Source: JACZXC01 sp036447375
GTDB lineage: Bacteria > Myxococcota_A > UBA9160 > SMWR01
DNA: 5,362 nt
Direction of reading: 5' to 3'
Assembly: GCA_036447375.1 (NCBI GenBank)
Contig: JAZFUU010000245.1
Coordinates: 1-5,362, forward strand
Shown here piece after piece: positions 1 through 5,362 of the stretch. The notes beneath the pieces are model-generated. The model did not search any database, was not told the origin of the DNA, and saw only the letters and a program-made list of their open reading frames with translations. The translations under genes and the position numbers were made by a program. How positions within the stretch are numbered: the stretch's first letter is position 1; each line of letters opens with the position of its first letter.

Positions 1-629
1 TTGAGCACGGCGATCCGGTCGCCCAACAGGAGGGCCTCGACCATGTCGTGGGTGACGAAGATCGCGGTGAGGTTCAGCTCCCGGCGAATTTCCTGAAAGG
101 CGCGCTGCAGCCGGTCTCGGGTGAGGGGATCGAGGGCGCCAAAGGGCTCGTCCAACAGCACCACATCGGGTTCCGCCGCCAGGGCCCGGGCCAGTCCGAC
201 GCGCTGCTGCTGGCCGCCCGATAGCTGGTCCGGGCGGAGATCGCGAAAGGACTCGGGAGCGAGTTCCATGAGCCCCAGCAGTTCGTCCACTCGGGTGGCG
301 ATGCGCTCGGCTGCCCACCCGAGCAGGGTCGGAGTGATGGCGATGTTCTCGCCGACGCTGAGGTGGGGAAAGAGTCCGATCTGCTGGAAGCAGTAGCCGA
401 TCCTCCGCCTCAGTTCGTGGGGGAGAAAATCCCGGGTGTCGCGTCCGTCGATCTCGACGAGCCCCGCGCTGGGCTCGACGAGCCGGTTCACCATCTTCAG
501 CGTCGTCGTCTTTCCCGAACCCGATCCGCCCAACAGGATCAGAAGCTCGCCCGCCTCGACGTGTAGTGACAACTCGTCGACGGCCATTCGCTCGCCGTAG
601 CGCTTGCAGAGCGAGACCAGATCGATCAC
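1..629 (-). CDS. Osmoprotectant-type ABC importer ATP-binding protein (partial, C-terminus beyond window)
   Basis: Cytoplasmic ATPase that would power uptake of a quaternary-amine osmoprotectant such as glycine betaine or choline (ProV/OpuCA/OsmV family). From the GTG at 629, 209 residues are visible. Walker A is GGSGSGKTT (34-42), the Q-loop lies in CFQQIGLFPH (80-89), the signature is LSGGQQQR (136-143), Walker B is VVLLDEP (156-162), the D-loop is GALD (164-167) and the switch histidine is H194 in VTHD. The stretches LKMVNRLVEPSAG, RRRIGYCFQQIGLFPH and PTLLGW are typical of the osmoprotectant branch rather than of generic importers. The gene starts 10 bases after the stop of the preceding gene, so it is probably cotranscribed with it and with ctaA. 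No good Shine-Dalgarno precedes the GTG. The next in-frame start, an ATG 14 codons in, would remove the first beta strand. The cut hides whether a C-terminal CBS pair, usual in this family, is present. Substrate is inferred from family resemblance only. Confidence 0.9.
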   Translation of the reverse strand, partial: MIDLVSLCKRYGERMAVDELSLHVEAGELLILLGGSGSGKTTTLKMVNRLVEPSAGLVEIDGRDTRDFLPHELRRRIGYCFQQIGLFPHLSVGENIAITPTLLGWAAERIATRVDELLGLMELAPESFRDLRPDQLSGGQQQRVGLARALAAEPDVVLLDEPFGALDPLTRDRLQRAFQEIRRELNLTAIFVTHDMVEALLLGDRIAVL

Positions 630-639
630 GGGGTCGGCG

Positions 640-1122
640 TCACTCTCGGGGCGGCAGGAGCGCTTCCAGGTCCGGCCAGTCGATGGACCCCTGCGCCGCG
701 AAGGCTTCGAGTAGCAGGGCCCGGTCGCCGTCGTCTTCCGGCTCGAGGAATCGCTTCGCTGCCTTTCGGAGCGTGGCTCCATCGGGTGTCGATGGGGTCG
801 CCTCGGACAGGATCCCTTCTTCGTGCGCCACGCCCAGGAGGTCCAACCATTCGATCAGTAGCTCCTTCCGACACTCGAGGAAGTAGACCGCCAGCACCTC
901 CTCGGCGACGTCGTTCGACGCGATTCGCGACAGCGCCCGCCGGATCGCCACCGCGCGTTTGTCCTCAGGCTGTCGCTGCAGGTAGGCGGGGCGGCTTTTC
1001 AGCGCCGCACTCGCCAGGTGGATTGCCGACGCGTAGATCATCGGGGCTTTGTCGGCGAGAACAGCCATCAACGAGGCAGTTCGCTCGGGTGTCATACCGG
1101 CGAAGACCTGGTAGGAACGCAT
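640..1122 (-). CDS. Hypothetical alpha-helical protein, 160 aa, in the ctaA transcript
   Basis: I do not recognise a named family. The product is soluble-looking and almost wholly helical, with no signal peptide, membrane segment or metal-binding cysteine cluster (one Cys, C84). An N-terminal helical part (residues 1-48) is followed by a basic, Arg/Lys-rich stretch (49-66), a strongly amphipathic stretch (about 72-98) with FLECRKELLIEWLDLLGV at 81-98, and an acidic tail with a short WPDLEALLPP motif (149-158). The ATG at 1122 lies 10 bases after the ctaA stop and the TGA at 642-640 lies 10 bases before the next GTG, which supports a real gene inside an operon. No clear Shine-Dalgarno is visible; an in-frame ATG at 1095 (residue 10) is an alternative start. 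Composition and operon spacing favour this frame over the antisense open frame at 786-1136, which is Arg/Pro/Ser-rich. Function is unknown; the position suggests a link to either heme A synthesis or the downstream importer, but nothing in the sequence decides it. Confidence 0.8.
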   Translation of the reverse strand: MRSYQVFAGMTPERTASLMAVLADKAPMIYASAIHLASAALKSRPAYLQRQPEDKRAVAIRRALSRIASNDVAEEVLAVYFLECRKELLIEWLDLLGVAHEEGILSEATPSTPDGATLRKAAKRFLEPEDDGDRALLLEAFAAQGSIDWPDLEALLPPRE

Positions 1123-1132
1123 CGACGTGGTT

Positions 1133-2077
1133 TTAGCACCGCGATTCAGCGGGCGCTGCCGATTCCGGCCAGACGGACCTCGCCGCCAGCGTGAGGCTCA
1201 GCACCAGAGCCGCGGCCAGTGCCGAGTGAAGGCCCGTCACCTCGATCGGAATCTGGAGCCAGACGTTGGCGACGCCCACGATCGTCTGAGCGACGCCCAG
1301 GCCCAATGCGACCCCGGTCCAGGTCCGGAGTCCGGACGTTTTGCGGCTCGCCACGGCGGCGGCCAACAGGACCGCCAGCAGGGAGTAGCCGGTCAGCCGA
1401 TGCGTCAGGTGAAGCCCGACGTTTCCGCCCCAGCTGGGAAACCAGACTCCACCGCTGCAGCTGGGCCAGTCCGGGCAGGCGAGTCCCGCATAGCGTGAAG
1501 CGACGAGTCCCCCCAACGCGACCTGCAGCACCAGAAGCGTCGCGCTCGCCGCCACCAACGCCCGCGCTCCTCTCGGCGGGCGGGGGCGTGGCGGGCGACC
1601 CACGACATGGTCTCGGAGCGCGCAGGCGACCCACGCCAGGGTCAGAGTGAACACATGACCCGTGAGAAGGTGAGCCGTGACGGTCCAGGCCGCCAGCAGC
1701 TTCCATACGGTGAGCGCACCCAGCAGGATCTGAAGGCCGAGTAGGCCGGCGGCCACGGCGATTCCGGGTCCGACCGCCCGGCGGGCGGGAGCGCTTCGGA
1801 GGGTCAGGAGTGCCAGCACGGCGAATCCCATCGAGATGCCGCCGGCGAGCGCACGGTGCGACCACTCGAAGGCGATGCGCAGATCCATCTGAGGAACGAA
1901 TTTGCCGAAGCAGAGGGGCCAGTCCGGGCACGCCAATCCGGCCCCGTTCGCGCGAACAAGCGCGCCGAGTACGATCAGACCGAAGCTGAGGCAGACCAGC
2001 GCGGCGAAGCCGCGGACCAGGCGCAATCCGTGGGCTTGCTCGTCTTCGTCGCGCAGGTCTCTGGTGTTGCCTAGCAT
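1133..2077 (-). CDS. ctaA: Heme A synthase (CtaA/COX15 family)
   Basis: Integral membrane enzyme that oxidises the C8 methyl of heme O to a formyl group, giving heme A for aa3/caa3-type cytochrome oxidase. From the ATG at 2077 it is 314 residues, the usual length, with eight predicted membrane helices (about 22-42, 74-93, 103-122, 131-153, 172-193, 226-244, 254-272, 283-300) arranged as two related four-helix halves. The first half has C50-C56 in CPDWPLC, then E71 and H74 in EWSHR, matching the catalytic Glu and heme ligand of Bacillus CtaA, and H136 (with H141 nearby). The second half has C201-C207 in CPDWPSC, H226 in THRLTG and H284 in GLHSA. The frame stays open upstream to an ATG at 2137 and a TTG at 2152, but those add a basic tail that reaches into the divergent gene, and 2077 places helix 1 normally. 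No clear Shine-Dalgarno is seen at any candidate. It is the first gene of a probable three-gene transcript. Confidence 0.95.
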   Translation of the reverse strand: MLGNTRDLRDEDEQAHGLRLVRGFAALVCLSFGLIVLGALVRANGAGLACPDWPLCFGKFVPQMDLRIAFEWSHRALAGGISMGFAVLALLTLRSAPARRAVGPGIAVAAGLLGLQILLGALTVWKLLAAWTVTAHLLTGHVFTLTLAWVACALRDHVVGRPPRPRPPRGARALVAASATLLVLQVALGGLVASRYAGLACPDWPSCSGGVWFPSWGGNVGLHLTHRLTGYSLLAVLLAAAVASRKTSGLRTWTGVALGLGVAQTIVGVANVWLQIPIEVTGLHSALAAALVLSLTLAARSVWPESAAPAESRC

Positions 2078-2130
2078 ACGGATTCGGTTCGCCCGGATTC
2101 GTGGGGAGGGGCGGCGCGCCCACCGTAGCA
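2078..2130. promoter_or_regulatory. Divergent intergenic region between ctaA and the ABC-2 exporter, with an 8-bp direct repeat
   Basis: This short gap must carry the start signals for both divergent transcripts unless promoters lie inside the opposing genes. CGGATTCG occurs twice (2079-2086 and 2094-2101) at a 15-base period, and a perfect 8-bp palindrome GGCGCGCC lies at 2113-2120. I found no convincing -35/-10 pair on either strand. The repeat could be an operator, but GC-rich chance repeats of this size are common. If the ABC gene starts at the GTG at 2101 instead of 2131, the gap shrinks to 23 bases. Confidence 0.3.
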
Positions 2131-3104
<974 letters not shown>

Positions 3105-3108
<4 letters not shown>

Positions 3109-3863
3109 TCGCCCTGCTCTCGGACACGCTCACGCTATTCAGCCGCGAGGCCATTCGCTACCGGCGCGATCGGGCGTATTGGGTGGGGCAGACGGTATTT
3201 CCTCTGGCGGTGGTCGCGTTTTTCGGGTTCGGTCTGAATGACGTCGTCGACCTACCCTCAGGCGCCGACTACGTCGGCCACCTCGCCTCGGGGATCCTCG
3301 TGCTTGTGACCAGTTCGGGAGCTGTGGGCGCGGGTTTCAGTCTGATCGAAGATCGTGAGACCGGCTTCCTGCGTGCGCTACTCATCGCGCCGGTTGCGCC
3401 CGCGAGCATCGTTTTCGGAAAGCTGACGGCGCGGCTGGCGGCGTCGCTCCTGCTCATAGCCATTCTCCTGACGATCCTGGCGATCTTTACGCCACTGCGC
3501 CTGGCCGAACCCGTCGCGTTGTTGGGTGCAATCACGGCGGTCACCGTCGTGTTCGTGTCCTTGGGGATCGCCATCGCGTCCCGCCTGCGTCGGCTCGAGT
3601 CCTTTCGACTGTTCGCTGCGTTGGTGACCGTCCCGCTGTATCTCTTTTCCGGAATCTTCTACCCGATCACCACGCTGCCGTCGCCCATGCGCTGGTTGGC
3701 CTACGGGAATCCGCTCAGCTACGGGGTAGATCTGTTTCGTTTCGGCCTGCTGGGTATCCACGAGATTCCGCTGGCGACGAGCGCAGTCATGCTGGCGCTG
3801 CTCAGTGTAGGTGCAACGGCGCTCGCAGTAGCCTCCCTCGATCACCGCCAAGCGGATCGATGA
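3105..3863 (+). CDS. ABC-2 type exporter permease
   Basis: Membrane subunit of the exporter whose ATPase is encoded just upstream; the ATGA overlap at 3105-3108 points to coupled translation. The product is 252 residues, the normal size for DrrB/NodJ-like permeases, with six predicted membrane helices (about 25-44, 58-80, 108-129, 136-158, 167-188, 224-245). After helix 2 comes the family's conserved cytoplasmic coupling segment, EDRETGFLRALLIAPV (82-97) and then FGKLTARL. The hallmark C-terminal pattern is present: SGIFYPITTLP (182-192), then RWLAYGNPLSYGVDLFR (196-212). It has no signal peptide and no large extracellular domain, unlike the FtsX/MacB type. The same frame stays open back to 1902, but that upstream part is antisense to ctaA and out of frame with the ATPase, so the start is the overlapping ATG. 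Confidence 0.93.
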
Positions 3864-3867
3864 GGTC

Positions 3868-3896
3868 TTCAGATCGCCCGCTCGTTCGTCGATAAT
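3868..3896 (+). promoter_or_regulatory. Candidate sigma-70 promoter for the GGDEF-like gene
   Basis: TTCAGA (3868-3873, four of six matches to TTGACA) and GATAAT (3891-3896, five of six to TATAAT) are separated by exactly 17 bases. They lie just after the permease stop and about 27 bases before the downstream ATG. This AT-rich patch stands out in otherwise GC-rich DNA. It would let the small gene be expressed separately from the exporter pair, although read-through is also likely because no terminator hairpin is visible between them. Confidence 0.4.
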
Positions 3897-3909
3897 AGGA
3901 GCGGGGAGT

Positions 3910-3913
3910 GGAG
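3910..3913 (+). promoter_or_regulatory. Shine-Dalgarno site that favours the ATG at 3923
   Basis: GGAG sits 9 bases before the ATG at 3923. The alternative in-frame GTG at 3908 overlaps the same purine-rich stretch and has only a GGGGAG directly against it, too close to act as its ribosome binding site. This supports the shorter, 140-residue product. Confidence 0.5.
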
Positions 3914-3922
3914 AACGTGGCG

Positions 3923-4345
3923 ATGCCGTCTGACGGATTCGATAACGACGACCCGCGCCGGTTGCGCGAGTTGCTGAAGAGGATCTCCGGCCTGGCCGGG
4001 GAGCACGCCCTCACGTCCGTGGTCGTGGGAATGGCGGGTAGCGAAGGCGACCTGGTTTTTCCGGACATCGTGGATTACGTCACCAGCGCTCTCCGCATCG
4101 ACGACTTCATCGTTCGGATGACCCGCGAGCGCTCGGTTCTTTTCCTGATCGACGTCGATCGGGCGGGGGCCGAGGAGATCATGGCCCGACTGCTCGACGA
4201 GTTTGGCGAGCGGTTTCCCAGGGCCACCGCGCCCGGGGTTTCGCTGGCCTACTTCGAAGTCACCCCGACGACCCGAGATGCGTCGGTCCGGGACGTCCTG
4301 ATCGGTCTGTTCTCCCCGAAGTCCTCAGCGCGCGCGACTCACTGA
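3923..4345 (+). CDS. Small degenerate GGDEF-like domain protein, possible c-di-GMP effector
   Basis: A 140-residue soluble protein with no signal peptide or membrane segment. Residues 28-130 can be laid over the nucleotidyl-cyclase fold of GGDEF proteins. A first strand TSVVVGM (31-37) leads into EGDLVFPDIVDYVTSALR (41-58), which matches the usual 'GD-x-x-L...L-R' helix. Then RIDDFIVRM (58-66) lines up with the typical RxSDLVARL, and strand SVLFLIDV (71-78), a helix 80-96 and strand GVSLAYFEV (105-113) follow. R58 and D61 sit at the I-site RxxD position, but the five residues at the GGDEF position are TRERS (67-71). The metal-binding Asp of strand 1 and most of the 'DxFKxIND' loop are missing. 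Diguanylate cyclase activity is therefore very unlikely. The domain is short for the family (about 105 versus 160 residues). It follows the exporter permease by 59 bases with its own candidate promoter, and its 3' end overlaps the convergent epimerase-like gene by 7 bases. The fold is inferred by eye; a role as c-di-GMP receptor is speculative. Confidence 0.7.
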   Translation: MPSDGFDNDDPRRLRELLKRISGLAGEHALTSVVVGMAGSEGDLVFPDIVDYVTSALRIDDFIVRMTRERSVLFLIDVDRAGAEEIMARLLDEFGERFPRATAPGVSLAYFEVTPTTRDASVRDVLIGLFSPKSSARATH

Positions 4346-5289
4346 ACTTTCCCGCTGGCGGTTCGACCCCGAAGTTCGGCGGCCAAGGCGCTTGCGATCG
4401 CCGGGTGCTGGAAGCGGAAGCCGTACTCGACGGCGCGCTCGGGCACCACGCGTCGGCTGCCCAGCAGTTGGCCGGAGAGTTCACCCAGGCCCAGGCGAAC
4501 GGCGAAGGCGGGCACGGGTAGCAGCGCCGGGCGCCTCAGGGCGCGCGCCAGCGCGCGCGTGAAGTCCGAGTTTCGGACCGGTTCGGGTGCCACGGCGTTG
4601 ATCGCGCCTCGGTAGCGCGCATCCGTGAGAACGCTTCGGATGAGCGATACGAGGTCGTCGATGTGGATCCAGGGAAACCACTGATCGCCGCGCCCCAGCC
4701 GTCCGCCGGCGCCCATTCCGAAAATCCGGGCCAGCATTGCCAGGGCGCCGGCCTCGCGGGCCAGCACCACGCCGATGCGCAGCACCGCCGTGCGGACACC
4801 GAACTCGTCGGCGGCAAGGGCGGCTCCTTCCCAGGCTCTGCACACCTCGGCCAGAAAGTCTTCGCCCGGTGGAGCGGTCTCCGCGAGTGTGTCGTCGCCG
4901 TTCGACCCGTAGAAGCCGACCGCCGATGCGCACGCGAACACCCCGGGGCGCTCAGCCGCGGGCAGCTCGCCCACTGCGTTCACGAGCGACCGGGTTGACT
5001 CGACGCGGCTCTCCCGGATTCGCCGGCGCCGTTTGGAGGTGAGCGGACCGGCGAATATGGGCTCGCCGGCGAGGTGGACGATCGCCGAGCTTCCGGAGAC
5101 CGCAGATTCGGGAACGCGCAGGCCGTCCCAGCCGATTCGGGAAATTTTCGGATCGAGGCGACGGGCGGCGGCGACCGGATCTCGTGTCAGCGCACGCACG
5201 GCGACGCCATCCCGGATCAAGGCCTCCGCAAGGCGATGGCCCACGAGTCCCGTCGCTCCGGTGATCAGAACCGTGTCGGGGCCCGACAC
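4339..5289 (-). CDS. TIGR01777/YfcH-family NAD(P)-dependent epimerase-like protein
   Basis: Cytoplasmic atypical extended short-chain dehydrogenase of 316 residues, near the family's usual 300. The Rossmann dinucleotide motif is GATGLVG (11-17) after the first strand TVLIT. Next come IVHLAGEPI (70-78), the family block RRRIRESRVESTRSLV (88-103), SAVGFYG (122-128), WEGAALAA (153-160), FPWIHIDDLV (205-214) and GAINAVAPEPV (228-238). The C-terminal DUF1731-like tail has LGELSGQLLGSRRVVPERAV (268-287) and EYGFRF (288-293). Y127 takes the place of the catalytic Tyr, but no Lys follows at the YxxxK spacing, which is normal for this subgroup; its substrate is not known (animal homologue SDR39U1). 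The start is a GTG whose Shine-Dalgarno GAGG (5297-5294) overlaps an in-frame TGA, so the gene cannot extend further upstream. It is convergent with the GGDEF-like gene and is not part of the other two transcripts. Confidence 0.93.
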   Translation of the reverse strand: MSGPDTVLITGATGLVGHRLAEALIRDGVAVRALTRDPVAAARRLDPKISRIGWDGLRVPESAVSGSSAIVHLAGEPIFAGPLTSKRRRRIRESRVESTRSLVNAVGELPAAERPGVFACASAVGFYGSNGDDTLAETAPPGEDFLAEVCRAWEGAALAADEFGVRTAVLRIGVVLAREAGALAMLARIFGMGAGGRLGRGDQWFPWIHIDDLVSLIRSVLTDARYRGAINAVAPEPVRNSDFTRALARALRRPALLPVPAFAVRLGLGELSGQLLGSRRVVPERAVEYGFRFQHPAIASALAAELRGRTASGKVQ

Positions 5290-5293
5290 CGGT

Positions 5294-5297
5294 CCTC
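5294..5297 (-). promoter_or_regulatory. Shine-Dalgarno site of the epimerase-like gene, overlapping an upstream stop
   Basis: GAGG on the minus strand lies 4 bases before the GTG at 5289. It shares bases with a TGA at 5298-5296 that closes a short frame, an arrangement typical of translational coupling. The spacing is slightly short but workable and fixes the GTG as the start. Confidence 0.45.
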
Positions 5298-5316
5298 AGT
5301 TGTCGAGCGGCGCCAT
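5296..5316 (-). other. Possible six-codon mini-ORF (MAPLDN) ahead of the epimerase-like gene
   Basis: On the minus strand an ATG at 5316 opens six codons ending in the TGA at 5298-5296. It has its own GAGG seven bases upstream (5327-5324), and its stop overlaps the next gene's GAGG. It could be a leader peptide that couples translation or simply chance. There is no coding-statistics support for so short a frame. Confidence 0.2.
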
Positions 5317-5325
5317 CGAATCGCC

Positions 5326-5362
5326 TCAGCGGGGCGGCATGCGGATGGCGCCGTCGAGGCGG
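5326..5362 (-). CDS. Possible C-terminal tail of a further minus-strand gene (partial)
   Basis: Reading in from the right edge on the minus strand, one frame gives RLDGAIRMPPR and a TGA at 5328-5326. The other two frames stay open through the start of the epimerase-like gene, which would be unusual for a neighbour's end. The tail, with its stop 36 bases upstream of the next GTG, fits an upstream cotranscribed gene. Only 11 residues are visible, too few to name a family or prove coding. Confidence 0.25.
   Translation of the reverse strand, partial: RLDGAIRMPPR

Noticed and set aside
1481..1950. Two near-identical GLACPDWP-coding segments in ctaA, seen as a possible DNA repeat
   Set aside because: They reflect the known internal duplication of the CtaA family, with a cysteine pair in each half, and are about 450 bases apart within one intact gene.
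1988..2128. Promoter-like hexamers (for example TTGCCT at 2067-2072 on plus; TTGTCG with TACGGT on minus) in the divergent region
   Set aside because: Each had a poor partner hexamer or wrong spacing, so I do not call specific promoters there.
4541..4558. GCGCGCGC-CA-GCGCGCGC inverted repeat that looks like a hairpin
   Set aside because: It lies inside the epimerase-like coding region, where it encodes Ala/Arg codons (ALARALRR), and has no T-tract; most simply codon bias.

Overview
The window is GC-rich, densely packed chromosomal DNA with six clear protein genes, one of them cut by the left edge. No RNA gene, insertion sequence, CRISPR array or phage gene was seen. A heme A synthase implies an aerobe with an aa3/caa3-type heme-copper oxidase. 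Gene content and base composition fit a Gram-negative, deltaproteobacterial/Myxococcota-like organism or a related uncultured phylum. That placement is a weak inference.

Layout. Minus strand, right to left from about 2077: heme A synthase (ctaA), a 160-residue helical protein of unknown function, and the ATPase of an osmoprotectant-type (glycine betaine/choline) ABC importer that runs off the left edge. The gaps are about 10 bases each, so these three are probably one transcript. Plus strand, divergent from ctaA across a short gap of about 50 bases: an ABC-2 exporter ATPase (DrrA/NodI type with a C-terminal DUF4162-like tail) and its six-helix permease, joined by an ATGA overlap. A small protein follows that reads as a reduced, catalytically dead GGDEF domain, with its own candidate sigma-70 promoter and Shine-Dalgarno site. 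Converging on it from the right is a TIGR01777/YfcH-type NAD(P)-dependent sugar-epimerase-like protein; the two 3' ends overlap by 7 bases. The last 70 bases hold what may be the tail of a further minus-strand gene and a six-codon mini-ORF.

How the genes may work together. CtaA converts heme O to heme A for cytochrome oxidase in the cytoplasmic membrane. The divergent ABC-2 exporter could share control with it and so be linked to oxidase assembly, but its substrate cannot be read from the sequence. The most interesting item is the small GGDEF-like protein. It keeps an RxxD at the spacing of the c-di-GMP inhibitory site but has TRERS where GGDEF should be, so it may sense c-di-GMP rather than make it. 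I see no convincing wholly new multi-gene system here.
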